From an uncultured Desulfobacterales bacterium (GTDB taxonomy: Bacteria; Desulfobacterota; Desulfobulbia; Desulfobulbales; Desulfocapsaceae), in the NCBI GenBank assembly GCA_937915545.1, contig CALGIJ010000029.1:1-64000 (forward strand): 64,000 nucleotides of DNA. The letters run 5' to 3'. Position numbers and translations under genes: made by a program. Positions within the stretch are counted from its first letter, which is position 1. Each line of letters starts with the position of its first letter. This document shows, piece after piece, positions 53,335-62,388 of the stretch. Under the pieces are notes generated by a model that saw nothing but the letters and a program-made list of their open reading frames with translations, was not told the origin of the DNA and did not search any database.

Positions 53335-56121
53335 ATGGATGACCACAACGCACCACGGGTGGCCAGCGTCTGCCCTGACTGCCTGCGTCCCATAGACGGC
53401 CACCTGGTGGAGGAAAAGGGTGAGGTGCGCCTGGTCAAGCACTGCCCGCAGCACGGCACCTTCTCCACCATCCTGTGGCGCGGCGAGCCGGCCTTCTCCT
53501 CGTGGCAGCGCCCCAAGCTGCCCTATGGCGGCGGTCCGCGCCGCCCCGTGGAGCTGGGCTGCCCGCGCGACTGCGGCCTGTGCGCCGACCACCGCCAGCG
53601 AACCTGCACCGCCCTGGTGGAGGTCACCTCGCGCTGCAACCTGGGCTGCCCGGTGTGCTTTGCCGCCAGCGAGGATCAGGGCGGCGACCTCGACCTGGCC
53701 ACCCTGGAGGCCATGTTCGCAGGCATCATGGAGCAGACCGGCGGCTGCAACCTGCAGCTCTCCGGGGGCGAGCCGACGGTCCGCGACGACCTCGTCGAGA
53801 TCGTCGCCCTGGCCCGGCGGGCCGGCTTCACCTTCATCCAGCTCAACAGCAATGGCCTGAGGCTCGCCGCCGACCGCGCGCTCGCCCGGCGCCTGCGCGA
53901 CCAGGGCCTGTCCTCGGTGTTCCTGCAGTTCGACGACGTCGGCGACGAGGCCTCTCTACGCCTGCGCGGCCGGGCCCTCTTCGCCGAAAAGTGCCGGGCC
54001 ATCGACAACCTCGCCGCCGCCGGCCTGGGCGTCGTCCTCGTGCCGACCCTGGTGCGCGGCCTCAACTCCCTCCGGCTGTGGGAGATGGTGCGGTTCGCCG
54101 TGCAGCGCATGCCGACGGTGCGCGGCATCCACTTCCAGCCGATCAGTTATTTCGGGCGTTACCCCGAGGAGTTCACCCCCGACCACCTCACCCTGCCGGA
54201 GATCATCCAGGGCCTGGTGCAGCAGAGCGGCGGGCTGCTCCGTGTCGACGATTTCCACCCCCCAGGCTGCGAACATGCCCTGTGCTCCTTCTCCGCCCGC
54301 TACCTGGTGGAAGAAGACGGCCGGATGAAGCCTCTCGGCGGCAGCGGCTGCGACTGCGCCCCGCAGCCGGCCGAGGAGGGGGCGCGCACCTCCATCGCCG
54401 TCACCGCCCGCCAGTGGGCCGCCATCCCCATGGCCCCCCAGGCAAAGCCGGCCGCGGAGGAAGACGACCTCGACCGCTTTCTGCGGCGTGCCGCCAGCCA
54501 CAGCTTGACCATCTCCGCCATGGCCTTTCAGGACTGCTGGAACCTCGACCTCGAGCGCCTGCGCGGCTGCTGCATCCATGTCGCCCAGGAGGACGGCCGC
54601 CTCATACCCTTCTGCAGCTATAACCTCACCTCGCGCCACGGGCTTGCCCTGCACCGCCGCCCGCCCAAGGACAGGGCAGGGACTGCGGCAGCCAAGGACA
54701 CGGCGTTTGCTGCGGGCTCCGCAGCCGGGTCCGCGGCCGATGGCGAGGCGGCAAAGAGTGGCGCACCTGCGGCCAGCCCATCGCCTCCGCTCGCCAAGAT
54801 GACCACCATCGACGCCCTGGTGGCACGGCGGCTGTCCCTGCCCGAGCCCCTCAGCCGCCGCGACCTCGACCAAGCCCAGTTCAGCCTGCTGCGCCAGCTG
54901 GTGCATCATGCCCGCGCCAACAGCCCCTTCTATCGCCGCCACCTCGCCGCGGTCGACCTCAGCCGGCTGCGGAGCGCCGCCGACCTCGCCACCTTGCCCC
55001 TCTTGTCCGCCACCGAGCTGAGCCTGTACGGCCAGCAGTTGCTGGCCCTCTCCCAGGCCGAGGTGGCGCGGGTGGTCACCCTGCACACTTCGGGCTCCAC
55101 CGGCGCCGCCAAGCGGGTGGCCTATGGCCGCGACGACCTCGAGGCCACCGCCGATTTCTTTCGCTGCGGCATGGCCAACCTCGTCGCCAAGGGTGATCGG
55201 GTGCTGGTGCTCCTGCCCCACCAGCTGCCCGACTCGGTGGGCCGGCTGCTCCTCGATGCTCTCAACGAGGGCGGCATCAGCGCCCATGGCCACTGGCCGC
55301 CGCAGCCGGCCAGGCAGGGCGAGACGGCGAGGCTCATCGACCAACTGCGGCCGACCTGCCTCGTCGGCCTGCCCCAGCACCTCCTCGCTCTCTCGGAAGC
55401 GGTCGGCCGAGCCGGCATCGCCACCATGCTGCTCTGCTCCGACTACGCCGCCCCGGCCCTGCGGCGCCGCATCGAAGCAGCCAGCGGCGCCGTCACCTTT
55501 CTCCACTATGGCTCCACCGAAAGCGGCCTGGGCGGGGGGGTGGAGTGCACCCAGCACTGCGGCTGCCACCTGCGCGAGTCGGAGCTGCTGGTGGAGGTTG
55601 TCGATCCGCTGAGCGGCGCGCCGCTTGCGGATGGCGAGCTCGGCGAGGTGGTCATCACCACCCTCGGGAGGCGCGCCATGCCGCTCTTGCGCTACCGCAG
55701 CGGCGACCTCGCCCGCCTCAACCGCTCGCCCTGCCAGTGCGGCGGCGTCACCGCCCGCCTCACCGACATCCGCGGGCGGCTGGGCGGCTGCCCCCTGCCC
55801 GGCGGCGCCACCCTCCATAGCCATGACCTCGACGACCGGCTGTTTGCCGTCCCCGGCCTGCTCGACTATCGCATCACCCTGCACCGCCAGGGGGGCGACC
55901 GCCTGCAGGGCGAGTTCGTCTTCGCCGCCGGCACCAGCGGCCTGCCCGCCCAGCTACGCGACATCCTCGCCGGACAGCCGGCCATCGCTACCGCCCTGGC
56001 CAGCGGGGAGCTCTCCCTGGCCCCGCCCCTGCCTGTCGACGGCTTTGCCCCCACCCATACCGTAAAACGCACCATCATCGATCATCGCCACGAAGGAGAA
56101 CCCCATGCGTCACGTCCTTGA
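53335..56121 (+). CDS. Radical SAM protein fused to AMP-dependent ligase
   Basis: A 928-residue single chain. Residues about 1-85 hold zinc-ribbon-like cysteines (CPDCLRPIDG, CPRDCGLC). The radical SAM core (about 90-320) has CNLGCPVCFA (CxxxCxxC) and LSGGEPTVRDDL. A C-terminal Cys-rich region to about 445 follows, then an Ala-rich linker (about 445-485). An acyl-adenylate ligase (about 490-925) completes it, with the P-loop TLHTSGSTGAAKRVA, HYGSTESGLGG and YRSGDLARLN. In related Mop loci these two activities are known from separate genes (DVU_1554/1553-like). The start is ATG 53335; TTG 53329 adds two residues. Confidence 0.9.
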   Translation: MDDHNAPRVASVCPDCLRPIDGHLVEEKGEVRLVKHCPQHGTFSTILWRGEPAFSSWQRPKLPYGGGPRRPVELGCPRDCGLCADHRQRTCTALVEVTSRCNLGCPVCFAASEDQGGDLDLATLEAMFAGIMEQTGGCNLQLSGGEPTVRDDLVEIVALARRAGFTFIQLNSNGLRLAADRALARRLRDQGLSSVFLQFDDVGDEASLRLRGRALFAEKCRAIDNLAAAGLGVVLVPTLVRGLNSLRLWEMVRFAVQRMPTVRGIHFQPISYFGRYPEEFTPDHLTLPEIIQGLVQQSGGLLRVDDFHPPGCEHALCSFSARYLVEEDGRMKPLGGSGCDCAPQPAEEGARTSIAVTARQWAAIPMAPQAKPAAEEDDLDRFLRRAASHSLTISAMAFQDCWNLDLERLRGCCIHVAQEDGRLIPFCSYNLTSRHGLALHRRPPKDRAGTAAAKDTAFAAGSAAGSAADGEAAKSGAPAASPSPPLAKMTTIDALVARRLSLPEPLSRRDLDQAQFSLLRQLVHHARANSPFYRRHLAAVDLSRLRSAADLATLPLLSATELSLYGQQLLALSQAEVARVVTLHTSGSTGAAKRVAYGRDDLEATADFFRCGMANLVAKGDRVLVLLPHQLPDSVGRLLLDALNEGGISAHGHWPPQPARQGETARLIDQLRPTCLVGLPQHLLALSEAVGRAGIATMLLCSDYAAPALRRRIEAASGAVTFLHYGSTESGLGGGVECTQHCGCHLRESELLVEVVDPLSGAPLADGELGEVVITTLGRRAMPLLRYRSGDLARLNRSPCQCGGVTARLTDIRGRLGGCPLPGGATLHSHDLDDRLFAVPGLLDYRITLHRQGGDRLQGEFVFAAGTSGLPAQLRDILAGQPAIATALASGELSLAPPLPVDGFAPTHTVKRTIIDHRHEGEPHASRP

Positions 56122-57118
56122 CACGCTCATTACCGCCCTCGAGCGCGGCCGGCCCGCCGTACTCTGTGCCATCGTCCGCAGCTCCGGGTCGGCCCCGCGC
56201 ACCTCGGGGGCGAGGATGGTCGTCCTGGAGGACGGCCTCATCGCCGGCAGCGTCGGCGGCGGCCTCCTCGAGGCCCAGTGCCAGAGGATGGCCAGCGAGC
56301 TCTTCCACGGCCCGCGCCACTTCGCCGAGCTCGACTTCAAGCTCACCGCCGCCTCCGCCGCCGAGGCGGGCATGGCCTGCGGCGGCAGCGCCACCGTGCT
56401 CCTGCAGCGGGTCGAACCCGAGGCCCTCTCCCTGCTGCGCCAGCTGCGCGACGACTTCCTCGGTGGCCGGCGGCCGCTGCTGCTCACCGTGCTGCCCGCC
56501 GCAGGGCAGGGCCCGCAGCTCATGCTGATGACCCATGAGGAGCACGGCGACATCCCCGCCGAGCTGCGCCTGGAGATCGGCCACAAGGGCCGCCGTGCCC
56601 CCTTTCTCCTGCAGTGGCAGGAGCGCGAGGTCTTTGTCGAACCGCTCGTCCACCCCGGCACGGTGCACCTCGCCGGAGCCGGCCATGTCGCCCTGGCGGT
56701 GGCCCGGCTGGCCGCCTTCGTCGGCTTCGAGGTGGTGGTCATGGACGACCGCGCCGACTTCGCCAGCCGCGAGCGCTACCCCGAGGCGCGGGAAGTCCGC
56801 GTGCTGGACTCGTTTGCACACTGCGTCGACTCGCTCGGCCAGGACGACTACCTGGTCATCGTCACCCGCGGCCACCTCCACGACCGCGACGTCCTTTCCC
56901 AGGCGTTGCGCAGCGAGGCCGGATATATCGGCATGATCGGCAGCCGCCGCAAGCGGGCCGCCGTGTACGACTCCCTGCGCGAGGAGGGCATGGGCGACGC
57001 CGACCTCGCCCGGGTGCACTGCCCCATCGGCCTGGCCATCGACGCCGACACCCCGGAGGAGATCGCCCTGAGCATCGTCGCCGAGCTGGTGCAGCAGCGG
57101 GCGCGGATGGCGACATGA
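56105..57118 (+). CDS. XdhC/CoxI family molybdoenzyme maturation protein
   Basis: A 337-residue XdhC-type protein that handles Mo cofactor for xanthine-oxidase family enzymes and can add the terminal sulfido ligand with a desulfurase. N-terminal domain: IVRSSGSAPRTSGARM, SVGGGLLEAQ and MACGGSATVLL (conserved Cys). C-terminal Rossmann domain: VHLAGAGHVALAVARLAAFVGFEVVV and YIGMIGSRRKRAAV. It overlaps the ligase stop by 17 bases and the next gene as ATGA. It links the operon to Mop maturation. Confidence 0.92.
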   Translation: MRHVLDTLITALERGRPAVLCAIVRSSGSAPRTSGARMVVLEDGLIAGSVGGGLLEAQCQRMASELFHGPRHFAELDFKLTAASAAEAGMACGGSATVLLQRVEPEALSLLRQLRDDFLGGRRPLLLTVLPAAGQGPQLMLMTHEEHGDIPAELRLEIGHKGRRAPFLLQWQEREVFVEPLVHPGTVHLAGAGHVALAVARLAAFVGFEVVVMDDRADFASRERYPEAREVRVLDSFAHCVDSLGQDDYLVIVTRGHLHDRDVLSQALRSEAGYIGMIGSRRKRAAVYDSLREEGMGDADLARVHCPIGLAIDADTPEEIALSIVAELVQQRARMAT

Positions 57119-58227
57119 AGCTCGCCGCGATTATCCTTGCCGCGGGGTTTTCCTCGCGCATGGGGGGCTTCAAGCCACTGATGACCCTGGGCAACAGCAG
57201 CCTCCTCGCCCACTGCGCCGGCCTCCTGCGCCAGGGCGGGGTGGAGCAGGTGATGGTGGTGGTCGGCCACCGCCGCGAGGAGGTGGCGAAGGAAGCGCGG
57301 CTACTCGGCCTGACCCTGTGCGACAACCCCCGCTACGAGGAGGGGATGTTCTCGTCGCTCGTCGCCGCCCTGCCCGCTCTGGCCGGGGTCGACGGCTGCT
57401 TCCTGCTGCCGGTGGACATCCCCCTGGTTCGCCCGGCCACCGTGGCCCGTCTGAAGGCGACTTTCGACGGCCGTCAGTCGCTGATCCCCTGCTTCCAGGG
57501 CCACCCCGGCCACCCGCCACTGCTGGCGGCCGGGCTGCTGCCGATGATCGCCGCCTACCGTGGCCCAGGCGGTCTGCAGGGGCTCTTCGCCACCCTGCCC
57601 GCGCAGGCCCTGCGCAATGTGCCGGTCTGGGACCGCGGCATTCTCCTCGACGCCGACACCCCGGAGGACCTGCGGGTTCTCCAGTCCCGCCTGCGCAGGA
57701 TGGACTGCGGCGAAAGCGAGGAGGTCATGGAACTGGCCAGGCTGGAGATGCCGGAGAAGGGCATGGCCCACGGCCTGGGGGTGGCGCAGGCGGCGCGGCG
57801 CATTGCGCGCCGGCTCAACCAGCGTGGCGCGGCCCTCGACATCGAGCTTGTCTACCATGCCGCCCTGCTGCACGATATCGCCAAGGGGATGCCCGACCAC
57901 GAACGGGCCGGACAGGAACTCCTCGCCCGCCTGGGCCTGCCGCGCCTCGCCGAGATCGCCGGCGCCCATCGCCAGGCGGAGCCGCCGGCCTCGGGGATTC
58001 TCGGCGAAAAGGAGGTGGTGGCCCTGGCCGACAAGCTGGTCAGGGGGCGCTACCGCGTCTCGGTGCGGCGGCGTTTCGAGGAAAAGTTCGAGCTCTACCG
58101 CAACGACCGCGAGGCCTGCCTGTCGGTGGAGCGGCGCATGGCGGCGGCCCTGCAGCTCCTCGCCATGGTCGAAGCGGCCTGCGGCGAGGATGTCGAAAGA
58201 GTCGTCGACGAGGCCGACGAGCCATGA
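57115..58227 (+). CDS. MobA/MocA-like nucleotidyltransferase with C-terminal HD domain
   Basis: A 370-residue fusion. The N-terminal NTP transferase (about 1-195) has IILAAGFSSRMGGFKPLM and FLLPVDIPLVRPAT, as in MocA, which adds CMP to molybdopterin. The C-terminal HD domain (about 205-345) has VYHAALLHDIAKGMPDHERAG. It resembles the DVU_1551-type NTP transferase of Mop loci and could cytidylylate the pterin cofactor, with the HD domain hydrolysing a nucleotide or phosphate. The start at 57115 is the ATGA overlap with xdhC. It is coupled to the following phosphatase. Confidence 0.9.
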   Translation: MKLAAIILAAGFSSRMGGFKPLMTLGNSSLLAHCAGLLRQGGVEQVMVVVGHRREEVAKEARLLGLTLCDNPRYEEGMFSSLVAALPALAGVDGCFLLPVDIPLVRPATVARLKATFDGRQSLIPCFQGHPGHPPLLAAGLLPMIAAYRGPGGLQGLFATLPAQALRNVPVWDRGILLDADTPEDLRVLQSRLRRMDCGESEEVMELARLEMPEKGMAHGLGVAQAARRIARRLNQRGAALDIELVYHAALLHDIAKGMPDHERAGQELLARLGLPRLAEIAGAHRQAEPPASGILGEKEVVALADKLVRGRYRVSVRRRFEEKFELYRNDREACLSVERRMAAALQLLAMVEAACGEDVERVVDEADEP

Positions 58228-58841
58228 AGACCGTGCTGCTCCTCCGCCATGGCGAGATCGTCAGCCTCGGCCGGGAGCGATGCTATCTCGGCCAGCTCGA
58301 CCCGCCGCTGAGCGAGCGGGGCCGTGAGCAGATGGCGCTGCTGGCGCACCACCCCCGCCTGCTGCCGCTGCGACGCATCCTCGCCAGCCCCTTGCGCCGC
58401 AGCGCCGAGAGCGCGGCCATCCTATCCGCGGCCATTGCCGGCTGCAGCGTCGAGACGGTGCCGGCGCTGGCCGAGATCTCCCTCGGCCAGTGGGAGGGCT
58501 TGAGCTTTGCCGAGGTGCGGCAACGCTTCCCCGAAGACTACCGACGGCGCGGCCTCGACCTGCCCTGCTTCCGCCCCCCCGGCGGCGAAAACTTCACCGA
58601 CCTGCAGCGGCGCGTCTGGCCGGTCTTCCAGCGGGCCGCCGAAGAGCCGGGGACGGTGGCGCTGATGGCCCACGCCGGGGTCAACCGCGTCCTCCTCTGC
58701 CAGATCCTCGGCATGCCCCTGGCGCACCTCTTCCGCCTCGGCCAGGACTATGGCTGCTGCTCGGTGGTAACGGTGGACGACAAAGGCTATCGCCTCGCCG
58801 CCCTCAACCTGACTCCCGCCGACATGGCCGACGGCCGCTGA
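58224..58841 (+). CDS. Histidine phosphatase family protein
   Basis: A 205-residue phosphoglycerate-mutase-like phosphatase. LLLRHGEIV carries the phospho-histidine loop RHG; LASPLRRSAESAA, the EISLGQWEGLSFAEV region, and VALMAHAGVNRVLL (second histidine) complete the active site. It may dephosphorylate an intermediate such as a nucleotide loop precursor; CobC-like roles are another option. It is the last gene of the sigma-54 operon, starting inside the previous stop (ATGA). Confidence 0.9.
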   Translation: MKTVLLLRHGEIVSLGRERCYLGQLDPPLSERGREQMALLAHHPRLLPLRRILASPLRRSAESAAILSAAIAGCSVETVPALAEISLGQWEGLSFAEVRQRFPEDYRRRGLDLPCFRPPGGENFTDLQRRVWPVFQRAAEEPGTVALMAHAGVNRVLLCQILGMPLAHLFRLGQDYGCCSVVTVDDKGYRLAALNLTPADMADGR

Positions 58842-58858
58842 CGGCGGGGCGCCCCGTC

Positions 58859-60322
58859 TCAGCGGTCGATGCCGCCCAGGCAGATATATTTGATCTCCAG
58901 GTAGTCGTCGAGGCCGTACTTCGAGCCCTCGCGACCGTTGCCCGACTCCTTGACGCCGCCAAACGGCGCCATCTCGTTGGAAATCAGCCCTTCATTAGCC
59001 CCGACGATGCCGTACTCCAGCCCCTCCGCCACCCGCCAGATGCGGCCGATATCGCGGGAGTAGAAGTAGGAGGCCAGCCCGTAGGGGGTGTCGTTGGCGA
59101 TGGCGATGGCCTCCGCCTCGTCGCGGAAGCGGTACAGTGGCGCCACCGGCCCGAAGATCTCGCAGTGGAAGAGATCCATCTCGGCGGTGACGTCGGCGAG
59201 GATGGTCGGCTCGATGAAGCTGCCGCCAAGGGCGGCGCGACGGCCGCCGAGCAGCACCCGCGCCCCCTTGGCGACGGCGTCGTCGATGAGCCGCATGACT
59301 GCGTCGGCCGCCTTGAGGTCGATGAGCGGGCCGGTGGTGACCCCGCTCTCCATGCCGTCGCCAAGGCGCAGTCGCCCCTTGACCGCCGCGACGAGCTTCT
59401 CCGCGAAGCGTTCGTAGACGCCGTCCTGGATGAGAAAGCGGTTGGTGCAGACGCAGGTCTGCCCGGCATTGCGGTACTTGGAGACCACCGCGCCGTCGAT
59501 GGCGGCATCAAGATCGGCGTCGTCGAAGACGATGAAAGGGGCGTTGCCGCCCAGCTCCATGGAGGTCCTTTTGACCGTCGCGGCGCACTGCGCCATCAGT
59601 TCGCGACCGACCTCGGTGGAGCCGGTGAAGGTCAGCTTCCTGACCAGCGGGCTGCCGGTGAGGGCGGCGCCGATGGCGGCGGTGTCGCCGGCGACGATAT
59701 TGATCACCCCGGCAGGGATGCCGACACGGGTGGCCAGTTCGGCCAAGGCCAGGGCGGAGAGCGGGGTGGCCCCGGCCGGCTTGCAGACCACCGTGCAGCC
59801 GGCGGCGAGAGCCGGGGCGATCTTGCGGGCCAGCATGGCGTTGGGGAAGTTCCACGGGGTGATGCAGGCCACCACGCCGATGGGCTGCTTGATGCAGACG
59901 ATGCGCTTCGAGCCGTCCGGGGCGGGGATGGTGTCGCCATAGATGCGCTTGGCCTCTTCGGCGAACCACTCGATATAATTGGCGCCATAGACGATCTCGC
60001 CGTCGGCCTCGGCCAGCGGCTTGCCCATCTCGGCGGTGAGGATGCGCGCCAGGTCGTCGCGGGCGGCCATGATTGCCTCATACCAGCGCCGCAGCAGCCC
60101 GGCCCGCTCCTTGGCCGAGCGCCGTCCCCAGCCCGCCAGGGCCTGGTGGGCGGCGGCGATGGCCCGGCCGGCCTCGGCCCCGCCGCAGCGGGCAACCTCG
60201 GCGATCACTTCAGCGCTGGCCGGGTTGCGCACCGCGAAGGTGCGTCCGCTGTCGCTCCCCACCCACCTGCCGTCGATAAACGCTTCACTGCGCAGCAGCC
60301 CCTTGTCCTTTATGTTCAGCAT
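58859..60322 (-). CDS. Succinate-semialdehyde-type aldehyde dehydrogenase
   Basis: A 487-residue NAD(P)-dependent aldehyde dehydrogenase of the GabD-like group. Motifs are ITPWNFPNAMLARKIAPALA, FTGSTEVGRELMA, MELGGNAPFIVFDDADLDAA (glutamate) and GQTCVCTNRFLIQ (catalytic Cys). I use ATG 60322 (MLNIKDKGLL) with GAAGAGGA upstream rather than 60349. It follows the iron alcohol dehydrogenase on the same strand; the 172 bases between hold nothing clear. Its end is 17 bases from the convergent phosphatase gene. Confidence 0.92.
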   Translation of the reverse strand: MLNIKDKGLLRSEAFIDGRWVGSDSGRTFAVRNPASAEVIAEVARCGGAEAGRAIAAAHQALAGWGRRSAKERAGLLRRWYEAIMAARDDLARILTAEMGKPLAEADGEIVYGANYIEWFAEEAKRIYGDTIPAPDGSKRIVCIKQPIGVVACITPWNFPNAMLARKIAPALAAGCTVVCKPAGATPLSALALAELATRVGIPAGVINIVAGDTAAIGAALTGSPLVRKLTFTGSTEVGRELMAQCAATVKRTSMELGGNAPFIVFDDADLDAAIDGAVVSKYRNAGQTCVCTNRFLIQDGVYERFAEKLVAAVKGRLRLGDGMESGVTTGPLIDLKAADAVMRLIDDAVAKGARVLLGGRRAALGGSFIEPTILADVTAEMDLFHCEIFGPVAPLYRFRDEAEAIAIANDTPYGLASYFYSRDIGRIWRVAEGLEYGIVGANEGLISNEMAPFGGVKESGNGREGSKYGLDDYLEIKYICLGGIDR

Positions 60323-60494
60323 AGTGTCCTCTTCACAATCGATATTCACGGATTTCTCCCCGGCACGGCCGGAAAGGTTATAAAAAGACTCGATACGTTC
60401 CTGCTGCGGTCGCGATCGGCTCGCCTGCCCCTGCCGCGTTCCACCCCCGGCCGGCGCCAGACTTGGCCGACGGCCCGACGATGCCGCGACAAGG

Positions 60495-61652
60495 CTAGAG
60501 GACCTGGCGGTAAATGGCTTTGGCGTCCTCCACGGTGAGCTGCCGCGGGTTGTTGGCGAGGAGCCTGGTAACCTTCATCACCCCGGCGGCGAGACCGTCG
60601 ACATCGCTGTCCTTGACCCCGTACTGGCTGAGCTTTCTGGGGAGGTTGAGGTCGACGGTCAGACGGCGTATCGCCTCCATGGCCCGCCGCGCCGCCTCGG
60701 GCGCCGAGAGGCCGGCGACGTCCTCGCCAAAGATGGCGGCGATGTCGGCGAAGCGCTGCGGCCCGGCGACCATATTGAACTCCATCACCGGGACGAGCAT
60801 CAATGAGTTGGCGACTCCGTGGGGGATATGGAACTCGGCGCCGATAGGGTAGGCGAAAGCATGGACGGCAGTGACCCCGGCATTGGCGAAGGCGATGCCG
60901 GCGAGCATGCTGCCTTCGAGCATATCGCCGCGCGCGGCGATATCGCCGCCGTCGTTGTAGGCCTTGCGGATATTGTCATAGAGCAGCCTCATCGCCTGGC
61001 AGGCGAAGAGGTCGGAGAGCCGGTCGGCGTTCTTCGAGGTATAGGCCTCCATGGCGTGGATGAGGGCGTCCATGCCGGTGGCGGCGGTGACCATCGGCGG
61101 CAGGCCGACGGTCAGCTCCGGGTCGAGCACTGCGACGGTGGGGAAGAGGTAGGGGCTGACGATGCCCTTTTTCAACTTCTCCTCCTCGTCGGAGAGGATG
61201 GCGATGGGCGTCACCTCGCTGCCGGTGCCGGCGGTGGTGGGGATGACGAGGAGCGGCAGCCCCGGCTGCGGGACGAGGTCGATGCCGAACAGGGTGGCGA
61301 TCGGCTGGCTGTTGGTGACCAGCACCGCCGCCACCTTGGCGATATCGATGGCCGAGCCGCCACCGATGCCGATGACCACGTCGGAGCCGCTGGCGCGCAG
61401 TTGCTCGGCGGCGAGGCTGGCCAGTTGCAGGCGCGGGTCGGGCTCGACGGCGTCGAACAGCGCCACGGCGATTCCCGCCTGGGCGAGCAGCTCGCTCAGC
61501 CGGGCGATCATCCCCGTGGCGACGATCCCCGGGTCGGTGATGATCATCGCCCTCTTCCTGCGCAACCGGGCAACTTCCTGCGGCACCCTGGCGAGGCAGC
61601 CCGCCCCGCGGACAATTCGTCCCGTGGTCTGAAAAAGCGTTCCTGTAGACAT
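60495..61652 (-). CDS. Iron-containing alcohol dehydrogenase (4-hydroxybutyrate-type)
   Basis: A 385-residue group III alcohol dehydrogenase. Signatures are the NAD-binding GSDVVIGIGGGSAIDIAKVAAV, PLLVIPTTAGTGSEVTPIA, TGMDALIHAMEAYTSKNAD, and metal-binding histidines in AHAFAYPIGAEFHIPHGVANSLML. With the adjoining succinate-semialdehyde-type dehydrogenase it could oxidise 4-hydroxybutyrate to succinate; other diols or alcohols remain possible. I choose ATG 61652, with AAGGAG upstream. It is 28 bases from livF. Confidence 0.92.
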   Translation of the reverse strand: MSTGTLFQTTGRIVRGAGCLARVPQEVARLRRKRAMIITDPGIVATGMIARLSELLAQAGIAVALFDAVEPDPRLQLASLAAEQLRASGSDVVIGIGGGSAIDIAKVAAVLVTNSQPIATLFGIDLVPQPGLPLLVIPTTAGTGSEVTPIAILSDEEEKLKKGIVSPYLFPTVAVLDPELTVGLPPMVTAATGMDALIHAMEAYTSKNADRLSDLFACQAMRLLYDNIRKAYNDGGDIAARGDMLEGSMLAGIAFANAGVTAVHAFAYPIGAEFHIPHGVANSLMLVPVMEFNMVAGPQRFADIAAIFGEDVAGLSAPEAARRAMEAIRRLTVDLNLPRKLSQYGVKDSDVDGLAAGVMKVTRLLANNPRQLTVEDAKAIYRQVL

Positions 61653-61680
61653 GTCGTTCTCCTTGTCGACGTAGACTATT

Positions 61681-62388
61681 TTACACAGCCAGATACTTAC
61701 GTTGTATCTCTTTTTCTTCGCGGAAAGTGGCAATGTCGGCGCGATGGACGACATGGCCCTTGTCAAGCAGCACCACGCGGTCGGCCACCGCCATGGCGAA
61801 CTTGAGGTGCTGTTCAGCGAGGAGGATGGTGGTCCCGGCCTCCTTGAGGCGAATGACCAGCTCCTTGAGTTCGCCGACGATCACCGGCGACAGCCCCTCC
61901 GTCGGCTCGTCGAGGATGAGCACTTCGGGATTGCCCATCAGGGCGCGGGCGATGGTCAGCATCTGCTGTTCGCCCCCGGAAAGGGTACTGCCGTTGCGGT
62001 TGGTGAAGTTCTTGAGGATGGGGAACTGTGCCAGCACGGTATCGAGGTTCCAGATGCCCTGCCGGCCGGGGATGACGCCGAACTCGAGGTTCTCGAGCAC
62101 CGTGAACGGCCCGAAGATGCGCCGGTCTTCGGGCACGAAGCCCAGGCCGGCGCGGGCCATACGGTAGGAAGGCAGACCGGCGCACTGCCGCCCCTCGAGG
62201 GCGATCCTCCCCGACTTCGGCGGGGTCAGCCCCATGAGGGAGCGGAAGGTGGTGGTCTTGCCGACGCCGTTGCGTCCCATGAGGCACACCGTCTCCCCGC
62301 GGGGGACCTCGAAACCGACGTCGAAGAGGATATGGCTGCGCCCGTAGCAGGTGTTCAGCCCGGTAACCGTCAGTATATGTTCCATCAC
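61681..62388 (-). CDS. livF: LivF-like branched-chain ABC transporter ATPase
   Basis: A 235-residue ABC ATPase with Walker A GRNGVGKTTTFRSLMG, signature STLSGGEQQMLTIARALM, Walker B VLILDEPTEGLSP and AEQHLKFAMAVADRV (H-loop). The LivF-type layout and pairing with LivG support a branched-chain amino acid or related carboxylate importer. Its start overlaps the livG stop by 4 bases (ATGA-type). It precedes the alcohol dehydrogenase in the operon. Confidence 0.94.
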   Translation of the reverse strand: MMEHILTVTGLNTCYGRSHILFDVGFEVPRGETVCLMGRNGVGKTTTFRSLMGLTPPKSGRIALEGRQCAGLPSYRMARAGLGFVPEDRRIFGPFTVLENLEFGVIPGRQGIWNLDTVLAQFPILKNFTNRNGSTLSGGEQQMLTIARALMGNPEVLILDEPTEGLSPVIVGELKELVIRLKEAGTTILLAEQHLKFAMAVADRVVLLDKGHVVHRADIATFREEKEIQRKYLAV

